DNA of 64,000 bases, taken from the NCBI GenBank assembly GCA_048058975.1, contig JBLLNP010000001.1, positions 124,001 through 188,000 on the forward strand, given 5' to 3'. Within the stretch, counting starts at the first letter, position 1. Each line of letters opens with the position of its first letter. The position numbers and the translations under genes are program-made. Shown one piece after another: positions 32,641-43,535 of this stretch. Source of the DNA: RHLJ01 sp048058975. GTDB lineage: Bacteria > Bacteroidota > Rhodothermia > Balneolales > Balneolaceae. The notes under the pieces are model-generated. The model was not told the origin of the DNA. It saw nothing but the letters and a program-made list of their open reading frames with translations, and made no database searches.

Positions 32641-34755
32641 TTGAAGTACATTTTGACTTTTTTCGCGGCAATAATGTTAGCAACGCCGCTTTTAGCACAA
32701 GCCTCTTTTGAAAGGGTAGAAACTGATGCAGGTATTTTAGGTTTGGCCATTACCAATTATGGAATTCTTGGTAAACCTGATGTTAGAAACAATCCTGAAG
32801 GAGGTGCAAGTATGCGTTTTCCAAACGATACCGGAACCGAACATCTCTTTGAAGCAGGTATTTGGATTGGGGCGCAATATAATAATTCACAGCTTCGGGT
32901 ATCCACAGCTTCCATTACCACAAGCGGTGGATATACAAGGGGAGCAGCAGGCTTTGAATTTACCGGAGACTCACCAATTGGTCGAAGAAGTACAAATCCT
33001 AATGATGAATTCTTCTCCCCATTTTCAGTAGGAGAGCAGGATATCATCGCTGAATTTTCTGATCAGCGCCGGGACATAAATGGAACTCCGATTAGTGGCC
33101 ACGACACACCACTTTACGCGGATGTAAGACTAGAAAGTTATAACTGGGGATTCCCTTTTACAGAAAACTTTACAATTCTTCGTTACGATATCACAAACAA
33201 TAGCCAATTGTATTCAAGTGCAGCAACCTGGGATAGTGTTTTTGTCGGAATGTATGCGGATTTAGTAGTTCGAAATGTTAATACAGCTACAGAAACAGGT
33301 GGAGAATTTTTCAACAAAAATGGTCTAGGTTATTTGGATACTCTATACACATCGTATGTTTTTGACGCGGGCTCTCCTGATGATCCTTCGATAAATACCT
33401 ATGGGGCAATGTCTATCATTGGGGCAGAGTACAGGGGGAATTATTTTCACCCATCTAATAAAGACTATTTGGAAAATGAAGGTGTAAAGGCTCCATTCGT
33501 AGATCCTAGCTATTGGTTATTTAGCGCTGGCACAGGGGTATATGCGAGACCAAATAGTGATGCGTTAAGGTATGAGCGTATGTCTTCAAAATTCCCTCTC
33601 GATTCGGTTACTACGGATGGCTCTACGATTAGACAACAATTGAGAACAGATGGTCAGAATTCGGAAGGAAATTATATCTCATCTATATCAATCGGTCCCT
33701 TCCCGCGTGTAGAACCTGGTGAAACCATTACTATATATATGGCTTTTTCTGCGGCGTTAAAACCAGATGAATTTCAAGGCCCGGCTGGTAAGGATGATGA
33801 CAATGAAGAAACCCGTGTTAATCTGGTACAAACAATTAATTCAATTAACCAGGTCTTCCGAGGCGAGGACAAAAATAATAATGGTGTTCTTGATCCTGGT
33901 GAAGATACCGACGAAAACGGAGAGTTAACTCGTTATTTATTTCCAACTCCTCCTGATAGCCCTAAAATGCTCGTTCAACTAGATGCAGGAAAAGTGACTC
34001 TTTACTGGGATAAAACGGCAGAAGAATCTGTTGACCGGGTTTCTGGAGAGATGGATTTTGAAGGATACAGAGTATATAGTTCTGATTTAGGGGAAGATAT
34101 TAATCCAAACTCACGGCTTATTCGGGAATTTGACACACCAGGTAATCAGGAGGGGTTTAATACTGGGTTCGATGAAATAGAATTGGACGAGCCGGTAATT
34201 ATAAATGGTGTTACCTATTATTATGCCTACGAGATAGAAGGATTACTAAGCGGATGGCAATATGAGCTTTCAGTCACAGCTTTTGATAAAGGAAGTGATG
34301 TATTCGAGATCGAAAGCCTTGAAAGTAGTCCAAATGTGAATGCAGTACGCGTATTTCCTGGTACTCCTGCTAACGAAAATTTTGGAAGTAATGAGAAACA
34401 GTATCAGGTAGGAGTTTACCCAAACCCATATAGGGTAAATGCGGCATGGGATGGAAGCTTGGAAGGCGAAAGAAAGCTCTATTTCTATAACTTACCCGCA
34501 AAAGCAGAAGTAAGGATATATACTGTTTCTGGAGATATTATAGCAGATTTTACTCACGATTCGGAAACTTATAGTGGCGATATTGATTGGTATTCCAGCT
34601 TTAGTGACGACCCAAGGGTACTACCCGGAGGCGAACATGCCTGGGATATTCAATCAAACGCTAATCAAATCTTAACCACGGGTTTATACCTGTACACCGT
34701 GAAAGATGTAGCTTCAGGAGAGATTCAAACAGGTAAAATAGTAATCATAAAATAA
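32641..34755 (+). CDS. Secreted protein with T9SS-like C-terminal domain
   Basis: This 704-residue protein has a signal peptide (ILTFFAAIMLATPLLAQA) and a long beta-rich middle. A calcium-loop-like segment near 412-425 (DKNNNGVLDPGEDTDENG) resembles EF-hand or dockerin loops. Then comes a fibronectin-like region, and a C-terminal domain starting VGVYPNPYRVNA and ending TGKIVIIK, as in type IX secretion sorting domains. Its function is unknown. The start is a TTG at 32641. It is the first gene of the 32641-46045 envelope block. Confidence 0.72.
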   Translation: MKYILTFFAAIMLATPLLAQASFERVETDAGILGLAITNYGILGKPDVRNNPEGGASMRFPNDTGTEHLFEAGIWIGAQYNNSQLRVSTASITTSGGYTRGAAGFEFTGDSPIGRRSTNPNDEFFSPFSVGEQDIIAEFSDQRRDINGTPISGHDTPLYADVRLESYNWGFPFTENFTILRYDITNNSQLYSSAATWDSVFVGMYADLVVRNVNTATETGGEFFNKNGLGYLDTLYTSYVFDAGSPDDPSINTYGAMSIIGAEYRGNYFHPSNKDYLENEGVKAPFVDPSYWLFSAGTGVYARPNSDALRYERMSSKFPLDSVTTDGSTIRQQLRTDGQNSEGNYISSISIGPFPRVEPGETITIYMAFSAALKPDEFQGPAGKDDDNEETRVNLVQTINSINQVFRGEDKNNNGVLDPGEDTDENGELTRYLFPTPPDSPKMLVQLDAGKVTLYWDKTAEESVDRVSGEMDFEGYRVYSSDLGEDINPNSRLIREFDTPGNQEGFNTGFDEIELDEPVIINGVTYYYAYEIEGLLSGWQYELSVTAFDKGSDVFEIESLESSPNVNAVRVFPGTPANENFGSNEKQYQVGVYPNPYRVNAAWDGSLEGERKLYFYNLPAKAEVRIYTVSGDIIADFTHDSETYSGDIDWYSSFSDDPRVLPGGEHAWDIQSNANQILTTGLYLYTVKDVASGEIQTGKIVIIK

Positions 34756-34765
34756 TCATTATAAT

Positions 34766-37700
34766 ATGCTTAAAGTTACAATTCAAAGAGTCCATAAGGC
34801 TGTGTTTATGGCACTGGCATTATTGCTCAGTATTGGTGCAGTTAATGCACAGGATGTATTCATATCTGAATACATAGAAGGATCCAGTAGTAATAAAGCT
34901 TTAGAGCTTTACAACGGATCGACTGAAGAGGTTAATCTAGAAAACTACCTTTTACTTAGATCAAATAATGGAGCTCCAGATTGGTCTTCCGGAGAATTTA
35001 GATTAAAAGGTTTGTTGGCGAGTGGTGCTGTATATGTTATTGCTAATCCATCAGCAAATCAGGTGATTCTTGATCTTGCGGATACAACTGATGCAATTAC
35101 TTTTTACAATGGTGATGATGCAATTGGTCTGTTCAAGATTGATGGGTCTGATACCACTCTAATCGATATTTTTGGAAAATTGGGTGAAGATCCGGGCACC
35201 GGTTGGGATGTTGCTGGAGTCGCTAGTGCTACAGGTGAACATACATTAGTGCGTAAGCCAAATTTTGAGTCGGGAAATACGGTTCCATTGGCTTCTTTCG
35301 GTACTAATGAAACATTTTCAGAGTGGACTGTTTTAGATCAGGATGATTTTTCTAACCTTGGATCACATACTGTAGGTGGAGTTCCCTTTTCTATTAGAGA
35401 ACTTAACAGATACCGTGAAGTAACAGAATTCTCTGTTGCAGGTGTTGAAAGCCATCCCCTTTCCGGAGAGTTGGTAGAGTTTACAGCGGTGATTGTTTCA
35501 TATCCAAAGAGTTCAGGACTTGCAAATCCTGTTGACGATCCGGTAGGTGGCGAAATTGATCGTATTGGAAGGATTCACGTTTTCGTAACCGACACTAATG
35601 CTGTTACAAGAGGCCGTGCAGGTATGTCTCTGCAAATTGTAGAAAGTGACTATACAACTATCGATCAGTTTACCCGAGGTGATGTAGTAACCTTCACAGG
35701 AAGACTTGGATACTTCAACGCCACTGCTCAGTTCGATGTTGAGACAGTAGATCTTAAAGGTAGTGTGAATGAAGAATTTCCTCAGTATGCCGAACTGCTT
35801 AATCCATGGGAAATTTCAGTTTCTGATATCAATGATTTCACTGGTGGAGCTCTTTCAATGAAGTTTGAAAACTACAGCTCATACATCGGCTCTTATGTGA
35901 AATTCACAAGTGCTATCGTAAGTAATGTTTCTTTTGGGGATCGTAACTCAGGCGGTCGTTCAGATTGGGCATTAAACCAGGATGGAGCACGAATCTATAT
36001 TTATGATACTTCCTTACGTTTAAGAAATGACCACGCAATTGGTAACGAAGGTTATTTGATTGATTATAATGCACGACGCTTGGATGATCAGGATGGTGAA
36101 TTTGTTCCACCAGCAGCAGGTGCAAACGTAGACGTGAGTGGATTCATTACTTATAATGGTGATGATCCGGATGGCTTGGTGCCAAGCGGCAACGGTGCTC
36201 TTAGCATTAACCCAATGGAAGATGGTGTTGTTTGGTTAAATAACACACGTTTTGTTGATGGACAGGACTTAGGTGGTGGTACTATATTCAGCTGGCCAAA
36301 TGATATTATTGTTAATGGATTGCCAGCGGTATTCTCAAACGTAGCACTTTCCGACTCAAATGTAACTTCAGAAACAGCCGTTACCGTTTCAGCTACCATT
36401 GTAGCCGCTGACGGAAAAACTCTGACCGGTGTTGAATTGATTTACACAGCAGCTGGAGTTACTGATTCTCTAGATATGACTGCTGTTGGAGATGTGTATT
36501 CAGCTACACTTCCTACTTTCCCTGGAGGAACTCCTGTAAACTTTACTATTGAAGCAACTGATAGTGACGGATTAACAGGGGTAGCTCCTCTTTCTGGAAC
36601 ATACTCTTTCTTTGTTAAAGGTGATGCGGTTGCTACAATTGCTGCAATTCAGGAAACCGGCGATGGTGGCCCAGGAGACAGCCCTGTTGCAGGTGTAGGT
36701 GCCGTAGATGCCAGCATTACTGCTACAGTAACTACAAGCGCACTTACAGATGGCTTCATAACAATCCAAGACAGAGCAGCTGCCTGGTCCGGTGTATTTG
36801 TTGATGAATCGAATGGAATGGAAGCACTTGAAGAAGGCGACATGATTTTGATTACCGAATTATCAGTTTCAGAATCATTTGGTGTAACTGAAATTGAAGT
36901 TCTTGCTTTCACTGAAGTAGGTACGAACACACAAATGGATACACTTGCACTTACAGGATTGACTACTCAGGAAGTGAGAGCCAATTTTGAAATGTATGAA
37001 GGTGTAATGATTAGGTTTGACGACGTAAAAGTCACTACTAACCAAGCGGATGGTTCGAGTGACTTTGGTGAGTGGGAGTTTGGTTCCCGTCAGGGCGGTG
37101 GAGCTGCCGATACACTAGAAGCAGGTGAAGGACTTCGTTTCGATGACCGTTCTTCAAGATTCAGCTCAAGTGTAAATGAAAACATCAAAACCGGTGCTAC
37201 TTTCCAATCATTAACTGGTGTTCTTTACTTCTCATTTAGCAATCCTAAGATGATTGGTGGAAATCCTGAGTGGTTTGTAAGTGACGATTTCACTGTACCA
37301 TTCAGAACATTCAGTCTGGAAGCTCCAACCAACGGTGCAACAGTTGTTGTAAGTGGAGCAGTAGCTCCAACCTGGGAGCCAACTACTGACTTTGATGGAA
37401 ATGCTGTTACTTACCAGTGGGTATTATATTCAGCTGACACTTCTGAAGTAATTGTAGCAGTTCCTTCAGATAATGAAGGTGCTGATACTACGGTAACGTT
37501 AGATTTTGCAACAGTTGATGCCCTACTTGCAGGGGCAGGACTTTCTGTTGGTCAAACAGCAAACTTTGTATGGAATGTACGGGTAACTGACGGCTCTACA
37601 GATACTGTAGCTGTTTCTACCTTTAGTTCAGGACAGTTTAGCCCGGTTTATTATGCATTAACTCTTGAGCGTGCTCTTCAAACTTCAAATGAAGATGAGA

Positions 37701-37978
37701 ACGGAGTTCCTTCTGAGTTTGCATTAAAGCAAAATTATCCTAATCCATTCAACCCTTCCACTAACATTCAGTTTAGCTTACCGGAAGCCAGCAAAGTAAC
37801 ACTTAATGTGTACGATATGCTTGGCCGGAAAGTAGCTACCTTGTTAGATGGCAAGCAGTTGAATGCTGCAAATCATGCTGTAAAATTTGATGCTTCTGCT
37901 CTTGCTAGTGGAATGTATATTTACAGAATTGAAGCAGGTTCTTTTGTAAGCACCCGTAAAATGATGCTTATTAAGTAA
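34766..37978 (+). CDS. Lamin-tail-domain protein with T9SS type A sorting domain
   Basis: The 1,070-residue protein has a signal peptide to about residue 28 (GAVNAQ), then a lamin tail domain (VFISEYIEGSSSNKALELYN, about 30-200). OB-fold-like and Ig-like beta regions follow, such as the DGFITIQDRAAAWSGVFVD segment near 675. It ends in a textbook type IX sorting domain (NYPNPFNPSTNIQFSLPEAS...GMYIYRIEAG). LTD modules often occur with extracellular nucleases and phosphatases, and an NPP-type phosphodiesterase lies in the same block. No catalytic domain is clear. It begins 10 bases after the previous gene. Confidence 0.8.
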   Translation: MLKVTIQRVHKAVFMALALLLSIGAVNAQDVFISEYIEGSSSNKALELYNGSTEEVNLENYLLLRSNNGAPDWSSGEFRLKGLLASGAVYVIANPSANQVILDLADTTDAITFYNGDDAIGLFKIDGSDTTLIDIFGKLGEDPGTGWDVAGVASATGEHTLVRKPNFESGNTVPLASFGTNETFSEWTVLDQDDFSNLGSHTVGGVPFSIRELNRYREVTEFSVAGVESHPLSGELVEFTAVIVSYPKSSGLANPVDDPVGGEIDRIGRIHVFVTDTNAVTRGRAGMSLQIVESDYTTIDQFTRGDVVTFTGRLGYFNATAQFDVETVDLKGSVNEEFPQYAELLNPWEISVSDINDFTGGALSMKFENYSSYIGSYVKFTSAIVSNVSFGDRNSGGRSDWALNQDGARIYIYDTSLRLRNDHAIGNEGYLIDYNARRLDDQDGEFVPPAAGANVDVSGFITYNGDDPDGLVPSGNGALSINPMEDGVVWLNNTRFVDGQDLGGGTIFSWPNDIIVNGLPAVFSNVALSDSNVTSETAVTVSATIVAADGKTLTGVELIYTAAGVTDSLDMTAVGDVYSATLPTFPGGTPVNFTIEATDSDGLTGVAPLSGTYSFFVKGDAVATIAAIQETGDGGPGDSPVAGVGAVDASITATVTTSALTDGFITIQDRAAAWSGVFVDESNGMEALEEGDMILITELSVSESFGVTEIEVLAFTEVGTNTQMDTLALTGLTTQEVRANFEMYEGVMIRFDDVKVTTNQADGSSDFGEWEFGSRQGGGAADTLEAGEGLRFDDRSSRFSSSVNENIKTGATFQSLTGVLYFSFSNPKMIGGNPEWFVSDDFTVPFRTFSLEAPTNGATVVVSGAVAPTWEPTTDFDGNAVTYQWVLYSADTSEVIVAVPSDNEGADTTVTLDFATVDALLAGAGLSVGQTANFVWNVRVTDGSTDTVAVSTFSSGQFSPVYYALTLERALQTSNEDENGVPSEFALKQNYPNPFNPSTNIQFSLPEASKVTLNVYDMLGRKVATLLDGKQLNAANHAVKFDASALASGMYIYRIEAGSFVSTRKMMLIK

Positions 37979-37990
37979 GTTTAAAAACTT

Positions 37991-38029
37991 AAACACGGGC
38001 TACAGCATAATCTGTAGCCTGTGTTTTTT
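37991..38029 (+). terminator. Strong hairpin terminator inside the envelope block
   Basis: AAACACGGGCTACAG (37991-38005) pairs with CTGTAGCCTGTGTTT (38012-38026 region) with one G-T pair and a 6-base loop, followed by T residues. It lies between the lamin-tail gene and the next lipoprotein gene, so it would lower or separate expression of the five downstream genes. Confidence 0.88.
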
Positions 38030-38049
38030 AATTATTTCAAAAATTAGTA

Positions 38050-39576
38050 TTGATTTCTAAGTACCAAATATTATTTCTTTTATCAGTTGTTGTAGTAACT
38101 GCACTCTCCTGTGAAAATACACTGAAAGGTGATTTTAATGAAAACCAACTACCAAAGACTTTTTTAACTGTTGATAAAATTGACAGGGAAGGAGATTTCA
38201 GGCTTTCCAGTCAAATTAACATTTCCTGGTGGGGTAATGACCCCGATGGATATATTGTTGGTTATGAATATGCAATAAATGATACTACTGAAGGAAACTG
38301 GACTTTTACGAGTAGAACCGATAGCACGTTCATCCTGCCAATTACGCAAGGCCAAATTCAGGATGATGTGCTCTTTAAAATAAGAGCCGTCGATAATAAT
38401 GATGCACGTGACCCGATCGGTGCGCGGCTCGTTTTTCCAATTGTAAACACTGCACCTGATGTTTCCATAAATCAAACTGAGACTCCACCAGATACTTTGT
38501 TTTCAATTGCAAGTTTTGGGTGGACAATTAATGACCCTGATGGCTTGGCAAACCTGATTAGTACCGAGATAGCTATAAATAGTAAAACAGATGGCTGGGT
38601 AGAAATACCATTCTCGCTGGAAGAAGACGGCCGACTTTTTATTTCTTTGGAAATAGATAATACTTCAACTGGTGAAAAAGAAGCAGAAGTATTTTTGGGT
38701 CGGTCTTACACGAGGGCTCTTAACACTGCAAATGAGCCACTAACAGTGCCAAATCTGGTTGTAGATTCAGAAAATACGTTTTATGTACGCACTGTAGATG
38801 CTGCAGGTGCTGTGAGCAATTTAGATTCAGTTTCGTGGTATATTAAAGGTCAGTACTCAAGCGTGCTTTTTATTAATGATGATGGCACAAGCAATTCTCT
38901 GGCAAAACAAGCAGAACATTTTTCTTACTTGAATGAAATTGGTATTCAGCCGGACTTATGGCTGATTAATACCGGAACCGTTACACAGGATAAAATCGCT
39001 CTTTCCGATCAATTTCCATCAGTAGTAGATCCTACACTAAAAAAGACACTGGCAAAATGGGATCATATTTATTGGATTTCTGATAACATTGACAGAAACA
39101 TTACCTATGCGCAGGAAATAACCTCCGAATTTTTTACCGCCGGGGGTACCATGTTTGTAAATATTCCAATGAAGAGTATTAGTCAGAATGACCCGATTTT
39201 CAATTTCATTCCGGTTGACTCGATTGGAAGAACTACAGAAGGAAGTATTGAGACTGGTTTTGTATTAAATGCAGACGTGGATGTTGAACCTGAGTCTGGC
39301 ATTAGCACAGTGGTAGCCAAAACTGAAGTACGGCAAGTCGGAGTTGTTCCCGTTAAACCAGTTCCGGGAGGTACGCTCTTATATCAGGCTGATTTCAGAA
39401 ACACAACACTTATTGGGATTACTCTGGACTACACAAAATTTGAAGGTGTTGGCGTGGAAAACCCGGAAAAAGATTTGATCTATTTTAGCCTTGATCTCAC
39501 AAATATCAACGGCAATTCAAATCTACCCGATCTATTAAACGATATGCTAATCGGCAGGCTTAAATTTAAACCATGA
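38050..39576 (+). CDS. Lipoprotein with fibronectin-like repeats
   Basis: The 508-residue protein has a lipoprotein signal (VVVTALSC, Cys about 21). It has two fibronectin-type segments, each carrying a NDPDG turn (SWWGNDPDGYIVGYEYAIND and FGWTINDPDGLANLISTEI), and a C-terminal alpha/beta region starting VLFINDDG. Its function is unknown. The start is a TTG at 38050. Its stop overlaps the start of the TonB receptor gene (ATGA), so the two are coupled. Confidence 0.7.
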   Translation: MISKYQILFLLSVVVVTALSCENTLKGDFNENQLPKTFLTVDKIDREGDFRLSSQINISWWGNDPDGYIVGYEYAINDTTEGNWTFTSRTDSTFILPITQGQIQDDVLFKIRAVDNNDARDPIGARLVFPIVNTAPDVSINQTETPPDTLFSIASFGWTINDPDGLANLISTEIAINSKTDGWVEIPFSLEEDGRLFISLEIDNTSTGEKEAEVFLGRSYTRALNTANEPLTVPNLVVDSENTFYVRTVDAAGAVSNLDSVSWYIKGQYSSVLFINDDGTSNSLAKQAEHFSYLNEIGIQPDLWLINTGTVTQDKIALSDQFPSVVDPTLKKTLAKWDHIYWISDNIDRNITYAQEITSEFFTAGGTMFVNIPMKSISQNDPIFNFIPVDSIGRTTEGSIETGFVLNADVDVEPESGISTVVAKTEVRQVGVVPVKPVPGGTLLYQADFRNTTLIGITLDYTKFEGVGVENPEKDLIYFSLDLTNINGNSNLPDLLNDMLIGRLKFKP

Positions 39577-42539
39577 TTGGTATGAGACTACAAAAAAATT
39601 TATTCACCCTGATTTTCATTTTAGGATGCTCAATTCAGGCATTAGCGCAAAGTACTGGAAATATTTCAGGAGTTATTACCGAAGAAGGAACTGGTGAGAC
39701 ACTGCCCGGGGTAAACGTTCGGATTGTAGGAACAAATTTTGGTGCAGCTACTGATCCCGATGGACGCTATACCATTCGGAATATCAGACCGGGAGAATAT
39801 ACGATAGAGCTTACATTTATTGGTTTTCAGGTTGTTCAGGTAACAGGTATTGCAGTTGTTGCCGGAGAGACAACAGAAATGAACCAGACCATGAAAGAGC
39901 AGGTATTTGAATCTGATGAAGAAGTTGTGGTTATTGGTGAAAAACCCATTTTTGATGTAGAAAAGTCAAATACTTCTGTCACAATTTCCAGAGAAGATAT
40001 TGAAGCAGCTCCTATTCAAAGAGTAGAAGATGCTGTTTCTCTACAGTCTGGAGTAGTAAAAGACCCTACAGGTTTATATATAAAAGGTGGCCGGGCTTAT
40101 GAAACAGGATTCGTTGTGGATGGAGTTTCAGCTCAGGATCCTCTTGCAGGTACTGGTTTTGGTTTGGACTTAGGATCTAATTCATTCAGCAATGTGGAAG
40201 TAATAACCGGAGGAGTTGGAGCCGAGTATGGCGATGTAACTTCGGGTGTTGTAGCCGTTCAAACCCAGAGTGGAGGTGAAAAGTATGAGGGAAGTTTCAC
40301 TCATAAAAGGGACAATACCGGCTCAAATGTAATGTCAAATCAAGCTAATTTTTTCACAGATATTTATGAATTCAATTTAGGAGGTCCGGGAATACTTGCT
40401 GAAAAGTTACTTCCTGCTTTAGGAATCGATTTGCCCGGAAGACTGTCTTTTTTTCTTACAGGTCAGGTAGGTCTAACAGATGGTTACACTAAACTTTCTG
40501 CTAATCAAATCAGCTCTTCAATAACAGGTAGTGATTTTTGGTCTCCCCGTCAGGGTAACCGTTGGAATGGCATGCTAAAGCTTACTTACAATATTCGTCC
40601 CGGAATGAGACTGGAAGGAGCCTATAAACGCTCTTTAACAATCAACCAAAATACACGAATGCTCCAGATTACGGGAGCAGACACACAGATTCGTCCTGGC
40701 TTCCAGTTCTCTTTTTCAAATGGATTTCTTGATAACGCCAATACCTATACACACGACAGCAATCTTTCTTATTTAAAATGGACACAAACAGTGTCTCAAT
40801 CGGCATTTTATGAAGTTCAGTTCAGTCGTTTATTTACCCGTTTAAGAGCAGACGCCAATGGCAGAGACTGGCGACCTGATAATGTTGATAGCGAATTTGA
40901 CCCGGAAAGTATTGTTACCACACCGGCACAAGAGTTTGAAGCAACGGATGATTTTACTTACATCCTTGCGGGTCCGGGATATATTAATAACGGAGGTATA
41001 GCTACACTATGGCATGATCACTTTGCTGAAGAGCTTACACTTAAAACTTCAGTTACTAAGTTTTTTGCAGATCGCAAAAATCAAATTGTAGCTGGATTCG
41101 AGTTTAAGTTCAATGACTATCAGTGGATTGATATTACCCGTCCATGGATCGGTGCTCCGATTGAAATTTCGAATGGTGTAGTTTCAGAAACATTCAGAGT
41201 AGGAGAGAGTTTTGATGCCTGGCGAGTTAAGCCGAAAAGAGGAGCTTTCTTTATTACAGATAAAATTCGATACAACGGATTGATTGCAAATATTGGGGCA
41301 AGAATAGAATATTGGGCTCCGGGAAAGTATGTTGATAACGCGGTAAGAGATGCATTGGATGAAAATACCATTTCAACAATACCCAGATTTGTAGCTGAAG
41401 ATTATATCGACAGTAGCACTGAATTATTCGGTTATCGATTTAAATTCAGATTCTTGCCAAAAGTAAATGTTTCGTTTCCTGTAAAAGAAAACCAGGTACT
41501 GTTTTTTAATTATGGTCATTCGACCAGATTACCTCACCCTACTTTTGTTTATGCTGGTTTAGATCCTTTTTATCAGGATCAATCCGATCTTCCAGACTTA
41601 GGAAATCCAAATCTGGATCCGGAAGTAGATATTTCATATGAAATTGGTCTTAGAAACCAACTAACTGCAAACGATGCATTTAACATCTCGGCATTCTGGA
41701 GAGACAAGTATGATTTTGTAACCACTCAAAGAATAAGAGTTGCAGATGTTGATGGCAGAGATGTAACAAAAGCTTTCCGAATCAATGGCGATTATGCCAG
41801 GGCCAGGGGTATAGAAATGTCTTATATAAAAAGATATAAAGACCTTATCAGGGGTCAGGTTTCTTTTACATATTCCCGTGCTGAAGGCTTAAGTTCTACG
41901 AACGATGATAACTTCAATGATATAAATGCCAGCCAAAATGTAGGAGCTAACATTGAAACTCCACTAGCGTGGGATAGGCCATTTGATATAAAAGGAAATA
42001 TAACTTTTACTTATGACAGAGATAAGCCTCTTCTTGATCTGGGACCATTAAATCAATTTAAAATATTTTTATCTGCGGTCTGGAGATCAGGGACAAGATA
42101 TACCCCTACGGAACTTGTGGGATCTGCAAGAAACCCGATAACTGGTGTTCGTGATTGGCGCCCTATCTACGAAACTGTAGATGATCCTGCGGAAAGATTC
42201 AGTAAAGTAGGGCCAGCATGGTTCTATTTGGATTTTAACTTACAGAAATGGTTTGATGTTGGAGGTACAAAAGTTTCTGCATTCTTAGAGATTACAAACC
42301 TTCTGAATAACAGAAGTTCGGTAATTGTAAATCCTGTTACGGGAAAAGGGTATAAGCAATACCCTACTAGTCAGGCTGAACTAATTGCACTTAGGAACGA
42401 CAGAAGCTACGATGTACCTAACAATATACGTGACCCAAGATATATTGATCCTACGGATAATAATTTACCGGCTTATGACAACCCGGCAAACTATATAGAA
42501 CAGCGCCACATTATGGTTGGTTTATCGGTACGTTTTTAA
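39573..42539 (+). CDS. TonB-dependent outer-membrane receptor
   Basis: The 988-residue protein has a signal peptide (to ALAQ, about 26), an N-terminal carboxypeptidase-regulatory-like domain (GNISGVITEEGTGETLPGVNVRIVG), and a plug domain with IEAAPIQRVEDAVSLQSGV and YIKGGRAYETGFVVDGV. A long beta-barrel follows, ending in VGLSVRF with a terminal Phe. It imports or secretes a substrate with TonB energy. No SusD partner is present; instead a PorV-like barrel and lipoproteins flank it. The ligand is unknown. Confidence 0.9.
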   Translation: MIGMRLQKNLFTLIFILGCSIQALAQSTGNISGVITEEGTGETLPGVNVRIVGTNFGAATDPDGRYTIRNIRPGEYTIELTFIGFQVVQVTGIAVVAGETTEMNQTMKEQVFESDEEVVVIGEKPIFDVEKSNTSVTISREDIEAAPIQRVEDAVSLQSGVVKDPTGLYIKGGRAYETGFVVDGVSAQDPLAGTGFGLDLGSNSFSNVEVITGGVGAEYGDVTSGVVAVQTQSGGEKYEGSFTHKRDNTGSNVMSNQANFFTDIYEFNLGGPGILAEKLLPALGIDLPGRLSFFLTGQVGLTDGYTKLSANQISSSITGSDFWSPRQGNRWNGMLKLTYNIRPGMRLEGAYKRSLTINQNTRMLQITGADTQIRPGFQFSFSNGFLDNANTYTHDSNLSYLKWTQTVSQSAFYEVQFSRLFTRLRADANGRDWRPDNVDSEFDPESIVTTPAQEFEATDDFTYILAGPGYINNGGIATLWHDHFAEELTLKTSVTKFFADRKNQIVAGFEFKFNDYQWIDITRPWIGAPIEISNGVVSETFRVGESFDAWRVKPKRGAFFITDKIRYNGLIANIGARIEYWAPGKYVDNAVRDALDENTISTIPRFVAEDYIDSSTELFGYRFKFRFLPKVNVSFPVKENQVLFFNYGHSTRLPHPTFVYAGLDPFYQDQSDLPDLGNPNLDPEVDISYEIGLRNQLTANDAFNISAFWRDKYDFVTTQRIRVADVDGRDVTKAFRINGDYARARGIEMSYIKRYKDLIRGQVSFTYSRAEGLSSTNDDNFNDINASQNVGANIETPLAWDRPFDIKGNITFTYDRDKPLLDLGPLNQFKIFLSAVWRSGTRYTPTELVGSARNPITGVRDWRPIYETVDDPAERFSKVGPAWFYLDFNLQKWFDVGGTKVSAFLEITNLLNNRSSVIVNPVTGKGYKQYPTSQAELIALRNDRSYDVPNNIRDPRYIDPTDNNLPAYDNPANYIEQRHIMVGLSVRF

Positions 42540-43535
42540 ATGAAATTCATGAGATTATATATAATACTTTTAGTGCTTCTGACAAACTGTTTAGCTGCTT
42601 CTATTGCATTAGCTCAAAGTTTTGGAGAAGACAGAGCTGGTACCGAAAGTTTCCAGTTTACAAAAATTGCAGTTGATCCGAGAAGTGCTGCTATGGGCAA
42701 TTCAAATATGGCAGATGCAATGGATGGTTCCAGCTTGTACTGGAATCCGGCACTTTCAGCTAAACTGCAAAGTTCAAGTGTGATGATTAGCCATACCGCT
42801 TATTTTGCTGGGATTCGCCAAGACTACTTCAGCTATGTACACAAGTTGGGCACATTTGCTATTGGAGGTTCACTGCAATACCTGAATTCCGGCGACATTA
42901 TCGAAACTACTGAATATGAGCAATTGGGTACTGGAAGAACATTTAGTACACATCATCTTTCAGTAGGGCTTTCAGGCGCACATCAGGTCACAGAGCTATT
43001 TAGCTATGGAATTACATTGAAATTTTTGATGGAAAAAATTCTAGAGGTCGATTATAACACAGGAGCGATTGATTTTGGGTTCCATTATTTGGTAGGCGAT
43101 ACAGGTCTCCGATTTGCTGTGGGTATCAATAATTTTGGATTAGATGCTAATCCAAGCGGTACGTTAACTGGAGATGAGAGTCAAGGCATTACAGAAGTTG
43201 AGCCAGAAGAGTTTTCTTCTCTTCCAACAAGGTTCCATATAGGTGCTGCTTACGATTTAATTGAAAATGAACAGTCTAAACTTGTAATTACTGGGCAGAT
43301 CACAAATCCAAGTGATAATGCAGAACAGTTTAATGTAGGAGCTGAGTATGCTTTCATGGATCAGTTCTTTGTTAGAACAGGATATGAGTTTGGTGTGAAA
43401 GAACGCAAAATCCCAAGTCTGGGTGGTGGTGTTCAACTCAACGTTATGAACAAAATTTTTAAAGCGGATTATGCCTATACAGCCTTTGAACGGTTAGGCT
43501 CAATCCACAGAATCGCGATTAGTTTTTCATTATGA
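42540..43535 (+). CDS. PorV/PorQ-family outer-membrane protein
   Basis: The 331-residue protein has a signal peptide and the family's N-terminal FTKIAVDPRSAAMGNSNMAD...SLYWNPAL motif, followed by a beta-barrel ending in AISFSL. PorV proteins bind type IX secretion cargo at the outer membrane; PorQ-like ones have related roles. It begins directly after the TonB receptor stop and overlaps the next gene by 4 bases. Its neighbours include two T9SS cargo proteins, which supports a secretion role. Confidence 0.82.
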   Translation: MKFMRLYIILLVLLTNCLAASIALAQSFGEDRAGTESFQFTKIAVDPRSAAMGNSNMADAMDGSSLYWNPALSAKLQSSSVMISHTAYFAGIRQDYFSYVHKLGTFAIGGSLQYLNSGDIIETTEYEQLGTGRTFSTHHLSVGLSGAHQVTELFSYGITLKFLMEKILEVDYNTGAIDFGFHYLVGDTGLRFAVGINNFGLDANPSGTLTGDESQGITEVEPEEFSSLPTRFHIGAAYDLIENEQSKLVITGQITNPSDNAEQFNVGAEYAFMDQFFVRTGYEFGVKERKIPSLGGGVQLNVMNKIFKADYAYTAFERLGSIHRIAISFSL

